Of a stretch of 46,228 nucleotides of DNA, positions 7,837 to 16,358 are shown one piece after another; position 1 is the stretch's first letter, and each line of letters starts with the position of its first letter. The DNA lies in assembly GCF_000278235.1 (NCBI RefSeq), contig NZ_JH725037.1:661264-707491 (forward strand), written 5' to 3'. Source of the DNA: Bartonella vinsonii subsp. arupensis OK-94-513 (GTDB lineage Bacteria; Pseudomonadota; Alphaproteobacteria; Rhizobiales; Rhizobiaceae). Both the position numbers and the translations under genes were made by a program. Under the pieces are notes generated by a model, which was not told the DNA's origin, ran no database searches, and saw only the letters and a list, made by a program, of their open reading frames with translations.

Positions 7837-8226
7837 ATGAAAAATGTTCCATTCGTTAAAGAGGATGAAATTATCATCATCCTTTGTGAAGATGAAAAAA
7901 GTGATGCCTATGAGGGGCCTCTCGAGCAAATCGAAGAAGTGCTCGAAATTATTGAAGAGTATGAAACGGTTCAAAGACTCTTGCGTCTTGATCTCACCAC
8001 TCTTCATGCAGAGGATGTCACTGAAGAACTCGCGGATGTTTATGTCGCAAATCATGAAATCGACGAAGAAAATACACACCTTCAGCCATTCATTCTCAAT
8101 AGTGATGCTTACCATATGTGTTTAGAGGAAAAAGTCGCGCGGGATTATGAAGATAATCGCTATGGGTCTTACGAAAAACAGCACCGTTTGCGTCCATGTG
8201 ATGTCTTGAACGATTACTGGTGGTGA
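7837..8226 (+). CDS. acidic early phage protein of unknown function
   Basis: A 129-residue, strongly acidic protein (runs such as EQIEEVLEIIEEYE), with a Trp-Trp C-terminus and no membrane segment or recognised motif. The start at 7837 was chosen because GGGGGAAATC precedes this ATG; the longer frame has no such site. It is the first gene after the rightward operator-controlled promoter, so early expression is expected. The high acidity would suit a DNA-mimic or protein-binding early protein, but nothing else supports that. Confidence 0.7.
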   Translation: MKNVPFVKEDEIIIILCEDEKSDAYEGPLEQIEEVLEIIEEYETVQRLLRLDLTTLHAEDVTEELADVYVANHEIDEENTHLQPFILNSDAYHMCLEEKVARDYEDNRYGSYEKQHRLRPCDVLNDYWW

Positions 8227-8429
8227 AAAGCATGGGGGGGTATCTCAGGACTTTTTATCAAGGAATTCCACTTTACTATGCTGGAAACACCAAAAACACA
8301 ATCAGACTCGATCCACAAAAACACAACGCTGTCTTCTTCATATCGCAGCAGGCTGCGGAGTGTGTCGCGAAAAATTTGGCGGAACACTATCTCCGAAATG
8401 ATTTTTCCCTTGTGCTAGAGCACCAATAA
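8220..8429 (+). CDS. small early phage protein of unknown function
   Basis: A 69-residue ORF that overlaps the end of the preceding gene (GTGGTGA), suggesting coupled translation from a GTG start. An internal ATG at 8232 is the alternative. The sequence (MGGYLRTFYQGIPLYYAGN, then a C-terminal helix AAECVAKNLAEHYLRND) has no motif I recognise. It is co-oriented with the early operon. Confidence 0.5.
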   Translation: MVKSMGGYLRTFYQGIPLYYAGNTKNTIRLDPQKHNAVFFISQQAAECVAKNLAEHYLRNDFSLVLEHQ

Positions 8430-8839
8430 ACATTGTGCCAGAGTACGATTAGACAGAGTACGATTAGACATTGTGCTTTGGTACAAGTGAAGATTGTGCA
8501 ACAGTATGATTGGAAAGAGACTTTGAATCAATAAATGTGGGGGGGGAATGTAATCTGCTTTAAGGTTTTTAGAATGTTCATGGGAGCTGGAAAGTTTCCA
8601 TGAGCAATTTTCAAATCCAGATGCTTAAAGTTATTCTGCTTCAGCTGCTGTATGTTGGCTGTTTTGGCAGGGCAAAGCGTTGGTTTTCTGGGGGATATAT
8701 GTGGGGAGATTGGGGGAGGAGGTTGATGTTTCATGATGTTTCAGGCGTGTAGCGCAAAAGACGTAACGCAAAAAGAGCCGATGTTACAAAAAGAGAATGT
8801 GCAAGCAAAAAATGCAATAGAGATTGGGGGTAAAAGGTT
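8430..8839. other. intergenic stretch with short direct repeats
   Basis: No credible gene. AGTACGATTAGACA is repeated near 8441 and 8457, with a diverged third echo (AGTATGATTGGA) near 8503. The rest is unremarkable up to the exonuclease start. Confidence 0.5.
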
Positions 8840-9520
8840 ATGCCAATTATTGTCGATTGTATTCAGGGAACAGAGGAATGGCAGCAGGCGCGTAAAGGTT
8901 TGATCACTGCTTCTTTATTTGAAATGGTGATGGCACAAAAAAAACAGGGGCAAAAAACCTCAAAATATCATGCCGTGATGATGAAACTCGCTGGAGAAAG
9001 AATCACTGGGAAAATCGTCGATGAGGGGACAACGTTTGCTATGCGACGCGGAACAGAATTGGAACCACAGGCACGACAGCTTTATGGGACTCTCACGCAC
9101 ACGCAGCCTGAATCGATAGGATTCGTTCTGGCAGATGACCGTATGAAAGGTTTTTCTCCCGATGCTTTTATTGGAAAAGAGGGTGTGCTGGAAATTAAAA
9201 CCAAAAAACCCGAAATCCTGATTCCGCACTTCACACAAAAAGGTTTTCCAGAAGAGCATAAAGCGCAATGTCAGGGAGGGTTATGGATCGCCCAACGTGA
9301 ATGGATAGATTTAATGCTTTATTGGCCGGATATGCCGGTTCTCATTAAGCGCGCTTATCGTGATGAGGTTTATATTCGCAAGCTGGAAAGTGAAATGAAC
9401 CGCTTTAATGACGCTTTGGAGAGGATGGTACAGCAAATTAAGTCTGTTGGTGTGAGAATGGAAAATATCGTAGAGGGGAGAAAAAGGCAAAAGCATATAA
9501 GAGAGGAACGCACAAGCTGA
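8840..9520 (+). CDS. YqaJ-type phage exonuclease/recombinase
   Basis: A 226-residue protein of the YqaJ/lambda-exonuclease nuclease family, which processes double-strand DNA ends for single-strand annealing. Visible family features are EEWQQARKGLITAS (12-25), GTELEPQAR (71-79), SPDAFIG (106-112), LEIKTKK (117-123) and HKAQCQGGLW (140-149). The acidic residues E75, D108 and E118, with K120, fit the PD-(D/E)XK core. The partner annealing protein is not seen next to it. It is the last gene of the rightward early group. With the primase it points to DNA replication and end processing by the phage-derived module. Confidence 0.85.
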   Translation: MPIIVDCIQGTEEWQQARKGLITASLFEMVMAQKKQGQKTSKYHAVMMKLAGERITGKIVDEGTTFAMRRGTELEPQARQLYGTLTHTQPESIGFVLADDRMKGFSPDAFIGKEGVLEIKTKKPEILIPHFTQKGFPEEHKAQCQGGLWIAQREWIDLMLYWPDMPVLIKRAYRDEVYIRKLESEMNRFNDALERMVQQIKSVGVRMENIVEGRKRQKHIREERTS

Positions 9521-9837
9521 CGGGCTTATGGCTAAGAGTGGGGATTTTTGAGTGTAGGTGTCTGTGTTGGGTGAGTGTGCTGGAGGTTTTTGGGGAAAAC
9601 GTGGAGTCAAGAGGTGGAGGTGCGTTGGTGGGGGAGCGTGTTGGGGGGTGTTGGAGAGAAGTACAAGAAGGGGATTTTGGAGAAGAATCAGAATAAACTA
9701 GGAAAAAAGAAGAGGCGGATCAGTTTGATGTTGAATCCCAATGTTGAAGTGTTGTGACATCCCCTTGATGTCACTTAAGGAATTGAAAATGCTAGCACGG
9801 AGAAAGTAACAGAGATTTAAAAAAATGCTGCAACAAA
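9521..9837. other. GT-rich intergenic stretch
   Basis: About 315 bp marking the boundary between the phage-derived module and tRNA-Thr. It is GT-rich on the plus strand, as are other decayed regions here. I see no gene. Confidence 0.5.
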
Positions 9838-9912
<75 letters not shown>

Positions 9913-10077
9913 CCTTTTCAATCTTTGCGCTGTCTTGTGCCATATTGTCATAAAATAGGCAAGAGAACATTTGTGTCTTCTTGAAAGAAAACACCTTTTG
10001 TGTCATGACAAAATATTTCTTATAAAAAGCCCGTGAGTTGCTTTAGAAAAGCTCAATACTGCCCAAAAGGTCGCGCA

Positions 10078-10224
10078 ATGACAGAAATGAATCAAAAACA
10101 AAAACAACTTCATCAGCAAGACGAAAAGGCAAAACGCCGACAAGAAAGACTGGCTCAACAATTGCGACAAAATTTGAAACGTCGAAAAGAGCAAAGTCGG
10201 AAAAGAGCGCAAACAGAGACTTAA
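10078..10224 (+). CDS. small basic protein upstream of murA
   Basis: A 48-residue, Lys/Arg/Gln-rich helical protein (KAKRRQERLAQQLRQNLKRR). Small basic ORFs with the same RLA-x-LR-x-NLKRRK pattern occur immediately upstream of murA in related Rhizobiales, from family memory. The start at 10078 gives the conserved length; 10087 is an alternative. It is in the same direction as murA, about 160 bp away. Function unknown. Confidence 0.65.
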   Translation: MTEMNQKQKQLHQQDEKAKRRQERLAQQLRQNLKRRKEQSRKRAQTET

Positions 10225-10384
10225 AAAAATGCCGTATAAGGCATCTTTGCAACTAAACCTCTCACTGATTGTTTTAAGAGGAAGAATTCGTTTCAAAATC
10301 AGCGAGTTCGTTCGGAAACTATAACAGATAACTTCTTAAGGGAGCAAAACCTTTGGAGGGGAAATCAAAGGGAAAGAAAGCACG

Positions 10385-11680
10385 ATGGATTCTATTCAAA
10401 TTGTTGGTGGGAAAAAACTTAAAGGCACTATCCCGATCTCAGGGGCAAAAAATGCTGCATTGCCTCTCATGATTGCGTCATTGCTCACCGAAGAAACACT
10501 CACTTTAGAAAATATTCCTCATCTCGCGGATGTCGAATTGCTTATTCGACTTCTCAATAACCATGGGGTTGGATATGCTGTCGATGGGCAAGAAATGAAT
10601 GGCGATTATATGGATTCAAGAACAATCCATTTTACCGCTCAAAATATAGCCACCACACGCGCTCCATACGAATTGGTGAAAAAAATGCGCGCAAGCTTTT
10701 GGGTGATTGGTCCCCTGCTTGCTCGATGTGGAGAGGCTTATGTCTCTTTGCCTGGTGGATGCGCTATCGGAACCAGACCGGTCGATTTTATCCTAGAGGG
10801 ACTCAAAACTTTAGGGGTGCATATTGCACTCGAAAATGGCTATGTTCACGCGAAAGCCCCGAGGGGGTTAAAGGGTGCGCACTACAGTTTTCCTAAAGTC
10901 ACTGTTGGGGGAACACATGTCATGCTTATGGCCGCAACAATGGCAAAGGGGACAACCGTTCTCGAGAATGCAGCTTGTGAACCAGAAGTGGCAAATCTTA
11001 TCCGAACCCTCAATGCCATGGGGGCAAAAATCGTTGGTGAAGGAACAACAACACTCACCATCGAAGGCGTGAAAAAACTCCATGCTGCTCGAATCCGTGT
11101 CATTGCTGATCGAATCGAGGCTGGAACCTACGCTATGGCTGTGGCTATGACAGGGGGGGAGGTGCTGCTCAAAGATGCAAACCCTAACCATCTGACCCAA
11201 GTGCTCAAGGTGTTGCAAAAAACCGGACTCGATATCGAAATAAAACCTCAAGGAATTTACGTTAAACGAAATCCACTAACAACAAAAATCATGCCCGTCG
11301 ATATCACAACAGGACCTTATCCCGCTTTTCCAACTGATCTCCAAGCTCAATTCATGGCACTGATGACGCGGGCTCAGGGAATTTCCCATGTCACTGAAAC
11401 AATTTTCGAAAATCGTTTCATGCATGTTCAAGAACTTATCCGTTTGGGGGCTCAGATCAAGCTTGATGGGCAAACAGCAACCATCTACGGAACAGAACAA
11501 CTGCAAGGGGCTCCTGTGATGGCAACGGATTTACGTGCTTCCGTTTCTCTTGTTATTGCTGCTCTGGCTGCAAAGGGCGAAACGATCGTCAATCGCGTGT
11601 ATCATCTTGATCGCGGGTTTGAAAGATTAGAAGAAAAATTAGCCCATTGTGGAGCTGACATTCAACGTGTCACAATTTAA
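10385..11680 (+). CDS. murA: UDP-N-acetylglucosamine 1-carboxyvinyltransferase
   Basis: MurA transfers enolpyruvate from PEP to UDP-GlcNAc, the first committed step of peptidoglycan synthesis, in the cytoplasm. The 431-residue protein is full length. Lys22 lies in SGAKNA (19-24), and the PEP-binding/fosfomycin-target Cys is C126 in PGGCAIGTRPVD. The C-terminal half has the second inside-out barrel with the conserved DLRAS segment (about 380). GGAGGGGAAATC lies upstream. A hairpin at 11817-11839 probably ends the transcript. Confidence 0.97.
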   Translation: MDSIQIVGGKKLKGTIPISGAKNAALPLMIASLLTEETLTLENIPHLADVELLIRLLNNHGVGYAVDGQEMNGDYMDSRTIHFTAQNIATTRAPYELVKKMRASFWVIGPLLARCGEAYVSLPGGCAIGTRPVDFILEGLKTLGVHIALENGYVHAKAPRGLKGAHYSFPKVTVGGTHVMLMAATMAKGTTVLENAACEPEVANLIRTLNAMGAKIVGEGTTTLTIEGVKKLHAARIRVIADRIEAGTYAMAVAMTGGEVLLKDANPNHLTQVLKVLQKTGLDIEIKPQGIYVKRNPLTTKIMPVDITTGPYPAFPTDLQAQFMALMTRAQGISHVTETIFENRFMHVQELIRLGAQIKLDGQTATIYGTEQLQGAPVMATDLRASVSLVIAALAAKGETIVNRVYHLDRGFERLEEKLAHCGADIQRVTI

Positions 11681-11816
11681 CCCTGTTCGAGGGGAACTCT
11701 CTTCGGGGCAACCGCCTTTGGGGAACCTCCTTCGCGGGTGGGCCCTTTGGGGGATTTTCTGCTGTTTGATGAAGGCGGTTGGGGGGGGGGATCTTCTGGG
11801 CTCTCTTTTTTGGGGG

Positions 11817-11845
11817 AGCTTGACTTTTAGAGTCAAGCTTTGTTG
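11817..11845 (+). terminator. probable terminator downstream of murA
   Basis: AGCTTGACT and AGTCAAGCT form a perfect 9-bp stem around a 5-nt loop (TTTAG), followed by TTGTT. The run of T is short, so it may be weak. Confidence 0.6.
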
Positions 11846-12014
11846 GCCTTCTCAAGGAAGGTGGGGCTGGTGTGGTGATTTTTCAGAGCGGGCATAAGAG
11901 GGGCATAAGAGTTTGAGAGGCAGATTTCTTTCATAAAAAAACAAACAAAGGCTCTTTTGAGTGCCAATCTTTTGAAATTGCCTTATGAGTAAGCTTTGTG
12001 ATTTTGTTTGTTTA

Positions 12015-12190
12015 TACAAGCGATCAAGAGGAGGGAATTGAAGCTTTCAATTTTCACATAAAAATGTACCTACTCTGTAGATATTCCTCAGATTCTGAGG
12101 GCTTTTGCTCTGTTCAGGTGTGATAAGCACTAAAAGCAAAAGGCTGATTAGAGCTCGGTGCTTTTAACTCCCGGAATACCAATGCAATGG
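12015..12190 (+). ncRNA. Brt-like leader RNA, copy 1
   Basis: This region aligns end to end with the leader of the intact XRE gene at 27040-27230 on the minus strand. Shared blocks are AGGGAATTGAAG/AGGGAGTTGAAG, an intrinsic-terminator-like hairpin, CAGGTG, CTAAAAGCAAAAGGCTGA and CTCCCGGAATACCAATGC. The hairpin here is CCTCAG-ATT-CTGAGG (12086-12100) followed by GCTTTTGC. In the other copy it is TCCCGG-GATT-CCGGGA followed by GTTTTTGC, so the arms changed together. The arrangement matches the published Bartonella Brt RNAs that sit in tandem with Trp DNA-binding proteins. The downstream gene is broken, so this copy may be a relic. Confidence 0.6.
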
Positions 12191-12218
12191 TGTTCATATC
12201 CGGTGGGAGAGTTGACCA

Positions 12219-12584
12219 GTGAAATCCAATAAACCGCATTGCCATGACATTTCTATTGGCAGAAAAATTCGCTTCAGAAGAGAAATGTTGGGAATGTCTC
12301 AATAACAATTAGAGTACCAGTTAGGCATAACCTTCCAACAAATCCAAAAGTACGAAAAAGGATTAAATCGTATAGGTGCTGGACGCTTGCAAGAAATTGC
12401 CGATATCCTCGATGTTCCCATTTTCTTTTTTTATACCGATCTCTCAACAAAAGAAAATGCCCCATACCATTGTGATGATGCAATATCCAGCAAAAAGGGA
12501 TACCTGCTCTTGAAAAATTTTAAAGAGCTCAAACCTCAAAAACAAAAGGCTATTTTGTGGCCTCAGGACACTAAAAAATTTTAA
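12219..12584 (+). pseudogene. XRE-family regulator (Trp-like) with an in-frame stop
   Basis: From a GTG at 12219 the frame runs 121 codons with one TAA at codon 29 (12303-12305), inside the helix-turn-helix. Translation around it (IGRKIRFRREMLGMSQ, stop, then FQQIQKYEKGLNRIGAGRLQEIA) aligns over its whole length with the intact protein at 26658-27011. The frame continues open to the normal end after the stop, so the lesion is a single nonsense change. A truncated product from an internal start is possible but would lack half the DNA-binding domain. Confidence 0.85.
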
Positions 12585-12949
12585 ACTCTCTTGCTCAATC
12601 GTAAATTGTTATGTATGAAGCTTTTTAGGGAGGGGGTTATTCATGTTTCCCCGCAGAAATATCCTAGTGGTAGCCTCCTTCTCTCCATGTTAAAAATCAT
12701 AAAAAATTTCATCATTCATGAGAGTTTGCACGGCATATTGACTGTTTTGCAGGCAGGGCGGTTTGTTACTGGTGGGAGCGGTTTGACGTTGGTGCGGTTT
12801 ATTTCTGGCGCTAATCTTGGTACTGCTGTGTTCGCATCTTTTTCATTTGTGTGAGGCAAATTGGAAGGCTTGAGAAATCCTCTTTGCCAAGAAGAGTGTT
12901 CAAAAGGAAACAGCCGAGAGTGATGAGCAAAGGAGGCGCTGAAAAAAGG
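12585..12949. other. intergenic stretch, no gene seen
   Basis: About 365 bp between the broken regulator and the convergent ymdB-like gene. One 87-codon frame (12591-12854) needs a TTG start and resembles nothing known. Confidence 0.4.
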
Positions 12950-13801
12950 TTACCAGAAATCTGGAATCTCAGGCTTTAAATGAGGACCAATCCGTACAGC
13001 CGAAACTTTTTCCGCTAATCCTGTGCGATCTGAAATTTCAACCGCTAAACCGCAAAGTGTCGCTGGTCCTTTGGCTGGTTCATAACGACCTTGCTTCTTC
13101 TTATAAAGAAAACGATGCAAAGGTTCTTCCTTATCCATGCCAAGAGACGAATTATAATCTCCACACATCCCTGCATCCGTTAAATACGCACTGCCACCTT
13201 CTAAAATTTGTGCATCAGCCGTGGGAATATGCGTATGCGTTCCAACAATAACACTCACACGACCATCAAGAAAATGTGCAAGACATTGCTTCTCACTCGT
13301 CGTTTCTGCGTGAAAGTCAAAAATAATTGCATCCGCTTGCTCCATCAAAGAGCATGCACAGACAATCTTTTCAGCCATTTCAAAGGGATCAGTCACTTTG
13401 CACGGCATAAAAGCGCTCCCCAAAAGATTCGCAACAAGCACACGTGCACCATTCTTGGCTGTAAAAATTCCAGAACCTTTGCCGGGAGTCCCCTTCGTAA
13501 AATTGCTTGGCGCAAAATTAGCGGGACGTAAAAAACGATCGCTCTCATGCGCATAATGCAATGTCTCTTTGCACGAAAAAGCGTGATTGCCCGTCGTTAC
13601 AACGTCAACTCCCACCATTAAAAAATCTTGATAAGTCTCTTGCGTGATACCAAAACCGTGAGAGGCATTTTCACCGTTCACCACGACAAAATCAAGTTGC
13701 CATTTCTCTATCAGTTGCGGAAGCTGTTCAAAAACAGCGTTACAACCTGTCATTCCAACAATGTCACCTAAAAATAAAAAACGCATAGGCGTTTTAATCA
13801 T
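12950..13801 (-). CDS. YmdB-family metallophosphoesterase
   Basis: A 283-residue member of the TIGR00282/YmdB family. B. subtilis YmdB is a dinuclear-metal phosphodiesterase acting on 2',3'-cyclic nucleotides. Metal-binding motifs are FLGDIVG (9-15), NGENASHG (42-49), TGNHAF (70-75) and GTHTHIPTAD in the C-terminal part. It starts three bases after the stop of the cyclo-ligase gene, so the two are probably one transcript, an order I recall from other Rhizobiales. A second ATG at codon 6 is an alternative start. Confidence 0.92.
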   Translation of the reverse strand: MIKTPMRFLFLGDIVGMTGCNAVFEQLPQLIEKWQLDFVVVNGENASHGFGITQETYQDFLMVGVDVVTTGNHAFSCKETLHYAHESDRFLRPANFAPSNFTKGTPGKGSGIFTAKNGARVLVANLLGSAFMPCKVTDPFEMAEKIVCACSLMEQADAIIFDFHAETTSEKQCLAHFLDGRVSVIVGTHTHIPTADAQILEGGSAYLTDAGMCGDYNSSLGMDKEEPLHRFLYKKKQGRYEPAKGPATLCGLAVEISDRTGLAEKVSAVRIGPHLKPEIPDFW

Positions 13802-13804
13802 ACT

Positions 13805-14401
13805 TTAACGCTTTAAGAAACCCTTTTCTGTAAAAATTCCTTGCACAACAAGATCATGCTTTGCGTGAGGAATGGATTCAACTTCTTGACACGAAAAACC
13901 CATACCTAATAAAGTGACTTTATTTTCTTGTTTTTCAAGAGTTTCAACTGCGCGATCATAATATCCCCCTCCATAGCCAAGACGGTGACAGTGTTTGTCA
14001 AACGCGGAAAGTGGAACAAGAATAATATTGGGTATAACAACTGCATTGTCTGCACTAGGACCAAAGGTGCCAAAGCGCATCGGCTCTAACTGTGTGCTTT
14101 GTGAAAAGGCACGAAAAACCATGGTGGTGGAATCAAGCACGACTGGTAAGGCTAAATGTCCACCACGGAACGTTATTGCATCAAATAAAGGACGGGGATC
14201 AATTTCTGATTTAATCGGCCAATAGCCCGCCAGAACTATGCGCGAAAAATCTTCCCCCTTTGCTTCAAAATGTTGAATCACATGTGTACAAGCGCGCTGG
14301 GAAAAAACAGCCCGCGTCTGTGCGGTGAGGGCATCACGTTTCGATAAGCCAATTTTACGGAGTTGTGCACGATCTGGTGAAGCAAGGTCTTTGGTGCCCA
14401 T
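13805..14401 (-). CDS. 5-formyltetrahydrofolate cyclo-ligase
   Basis: The enzyme converts 5-formyl-THF to 5,10-methenyl-THF with ATP. The 198-residue protein has the N-terminal basic ATP-contact region (RAQLRKIGLSKRDAL) and the family signature RLGYGGGYYDR near residues 142-152. It is co-transcribed with the YmdB-like gene. The 6S RNA gene lies upstream on the same strand, the ssrS-ygfA/fthC arrangement found widely in proteobacteria. A decayed copy of the gene's 5' end lies between them. Confidence 0.94.
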   Translation of the reverse strand: MGTKDLASPDRAQLRKIGLSKRDALTAQTRAVFSQRACTHVIQHFEAKGEDFSRIVLAGYWPIKSEIDPRPLFDAITFRGGHLALPVVLDSTTMVFRAFSQSTQLEPMRFGTFGPSADNAVVIPNIILVPLSAFDKHCHRLGYGGGYYDRAVETLEKQENKVTLLGMGFSCQEVESIPHAKHDLVVQGIFTEKGFLKR

Positions 14402-14483
14402 TGTCTTCTCAATTCCATTATTAATTATTGGGTCTATTGCTGCAAGTGTGAACAGGTGTCGTATGAGCAGACAGGGTACTCTT

Positions 14484-14600
14484 ATGCGGTGAGGGCTGCA
14501 CCTTGCGATAAGCCAATTTTGTGCAGACGCGCGCGAGTCGGTGAAGGAGACTGGCTTTTGTGCGCCTCTGTCCCGTTAATTCCCCATTTTCTCCTCGTGT
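14484..14600 (-). pseudogene. decayed duplicate of the cyclo-ligase gene 5' end
   Basis: TGCGGTGAGGGC, GCGATAAGCCAATTTT and GGTGAAGGAG here correspond in order to TGCGGTGAGGGC, TCGATAAGCCAATTTT and GGTGAAGCAA at 14321-14390. The match extends past the start codon into the leader. It is a direct repeat of about 115 bp with many substitutions and no open frame of its own. Confidence 0.75.
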
Positions 14601-14770
14601 CGTATGTTGTTGTTGCAACAAAATAAAGGTCCCCTCAATTTTTAAAGTTTCTCACAAATTTCTTGAAAAATATCATTTCTTGAAAAATATCAGTGCAATT
14701 TGCTTTATCACTCCGCAGAAAAAGGTGATCCACAACAGCCGATGGAAAAAGTTGACCCCGGGAACCTAAA

Positions 14771-14895
14771 TTAATAGGTGGGCGCCATATGAAAAAGCCC
14801 ACGGGCTTTATCAGGGACAGCTCCCTAGGAGATCAGTAAGGTCTCAGGAATACGTTATTTCCTGTCGAGAAGCGCAGAACACCCTCTATCACTAT
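14771..14895 (-). ncRNA. ssrS: 6S RNA
   Basis: The minus strand folds as a rod with a central bubble. The closing stem is TGATAG (14891-14886) with CTATTA (14777-14772), then GGGTG with CGCCC. The apical stem uses GACAG with CTGTC and a distal CCT-GAGA/TCTC-CT-AGG hairpin. The 3' side of the bubble holds a small hairpin, AAAGCCC-GT-GGGCTTT. The position upstream of the cyclo-ligase gene is the conserved location. The ends are approximate and the mature RNA could be longer. 6S RNA sequesters the housekeeping RNA polymerase. Confidence 0.68.
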
Positions 14896-15000
14896 AAAGC
14901 AGTTTGTGATTTTCAGCTAGAGATAAAATGGAAGCTCTCATTTTTATATTATTTTTTGAGGAATAATTTTTGCTGCAATCTCTCTACGGGTGTTTCTCAA

Positions 15001-15249
15001 TTTTTAAAGAGCTTGTGGCGCGCATAGTTCATGTTCGAGAGCATGGTTGGCAAGTCTGACACTGTGGCATGTGAAGCTATGCGCATTTTTTCTCCACACT
15101 GCCGCATGTGTGTGGGCAAGGGCAAGAGAGGCAAGTTGTGGCGACTTTGTTGCTTCCATGGTGACTCCAAGCTCAAAAAACGCAAGGTAATTGCGGGGCT
15201 TAAGCGTGAAAGCATGGTGAAGGTTTCTCCATGGAAAGTTTAAAATCAC
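15001..15249 (-). pseudogene. decayed duplicate of the TPR gene 3' end
   Basis: The frame at 15004-15249 translates to a segment beginning LHHAFTLKPRNYLAFFELG, continuing VTMEATKSPQLA. It matches LHHALTLEPRNYLAFFELG and VTMEATQRPQLA of the intact gene. After that the reading frame is lost, although the DNA still resembles the original down to the GAGCTTGTGGCG end. Part is repeated again near 15260-15310 (GTGAAGCTATACACATTTTCC against GTGAAGCTATGCGCATTTTTT). Confidence 0.85.
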
Positions 15250-15334
15250 TTAAGTGAATGTGAAGCTATACACATTTTCCTTGGGTTTTGCCATGTGTGT
15301 GGCAAGGACGTTTCAATGTTCATTAAGGGAAAAT

Positions 15335-16114
15335 TTAAAGAGCTTGTGGCGATTGTTCCTCTAAAAGATCTTCAACGCGTTTTTGAAGCTTTTGCATTTG
15401 CGGATAATATTCAAGCGCTTGTTGATACGCTTTAAGGGCAAGTTGTGGACGTTGTGTTGCTTCCATGGTCACGCCAAGTTCAAAAAAGGCAAGATAATTG
15501 CGGGGCTCAAGCGTGAGAGCATGATGAAGGTCTAGCATGGCAAGTTTAAAATCACTTAGTTGAATGTGAATCCATGCACGCCTTACCCATGCTTCAGCAT
15601 AGTTAGGCTCAAGCGCAAGGGCATTATCAATGTAATCAAGGGCAAGACCATAATTGTCCGTATTGATCGCGTTCTCAGCCCATGACATCAAAAGATCAAC
15701 CGTCTCACTGCCCGATTGTGACCATAAACCTTGAAGTTGTTGGCTGATCTTTTTTGCTTCATGAACATTCGCACAAAATTTTAATTCTTTCAGTAAACGT
15801 AAAATTTCTGCCTCTTTACGCTGCTTCGCTCTGGTGCTCTGGGGAGGGGCGTTTAAGTCAAATTCCTCAAGAATGGTCGCAGACGAATCAGAATTTGCTG
15901 ATGGAGGTTTGCTGGGTATCAATTCATCTAGCGGCAAAAGCAATTGCGGAGAAGGACGATCTTCAGGAAGAGAAGGAGGGTTTTGCCCAACCACAACAGA
16001 AATAAAACAAAAACTGCTGAAAAAAGAAAGCAAATACGCAAAAGAAAACAAAAAACTGCGCTGAAAAAAACAAAAGCTCCGCAATCGCAGAGCTTTTAAA
16101 AAAATACAACACAT
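15335..16114 (-). CDS. exported TPR-repeat protein
   Basis: A 259-residue protein from the ATG at 16112-16114. That choice puts a hydrophobic signal-type segment at the N-terminus (about residues 14-40, FLFSFAYLLSFFSS, then a possible cleavage after VVG). A Pro-rich stretch follows (PSLPEDRPSPQLLLPLDELIP). The C-terminal half has two to three TPR units (ALDYIDNALALEPNYAEAWVRRA, ALTLEPRNYLAFFELG). TPR proteins mediate protein contacts; here a periplasmic role is likely. A longer frame upstream would be an implausible hydrophobic extension. Confidence 0.75.
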   Translation of the reverse strand: MCCIFLKALRLRSFCFFQRSFLFSFAYLLSFFSSFCFISVVVGQNPPSLPEDRPSPQLLLPLDELIPSKPPSANSDSSATILEEFDLNAPPQSTRAKQRKEAEILRLLKELKFCANVHEAKKISQQLQGLWSQSGSETVDLLMSWAENAINTDNYGLALDYIDNALALEPNYAEAWVRRAWIHIQLSDFKLAMLDLHHALTLEPRNYLAFFELGVTMEATQRPQLALKAYQQALEYYPQMQKLQKRVEDLLEEQSPQAL

Positions 16115-16232
16115 AAAAAAAGTTTCTCTAAAAATACCAAACATTGGATTTGTAATCCAAAAATAAATGCTCAAAAAAAGCTTCTTGAGACAAAAAACCT
16201 TTATGCCCGCAAAAAAAGCAGGCACAAAAACC

Positions 16233-16358
16233 TTAACCTTGACGTGCTCTAAAACGAGGGTTCGTTTTATTGAGAATATAAACACGACCTTTACGACGCA
16301 CCAAACGATTGTTACGGTGGCGCTCCTTCAATGCTTTAAGCGAATTCTTAATTTTCAT
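16233..16358 (-). CDS. rpmJ: 50S ribosomal protein L36 (alpha-type, 41 residues)
   Basis: The 41-residue product begins [20 protein letters not shown] and ends NPRFRARQG. This is the alphaproteobacterial L36 form, which lacks the zinc-binding Cys of the short type. The ATG is at 16356-16358. The gene stands alone between the TPR gene and purK on the same strand. Confidence 0.95.
   Translation of the reverse strand: MKIKNSLKALKERHRNNRLVRRKGRVYILNKTNPRFRARQG

Noticed and set aside
12114-12308. 64-codon minus-strand ORF
   Set aside because: It is antisense to the Brt-like leader and the start of the XRE pseudogene, which explain the sequence better.
12591-12854. 87-codon plus-strand ORF
   Set aside because: TTG start, no ribosome-binding site, no recognisable sequence.
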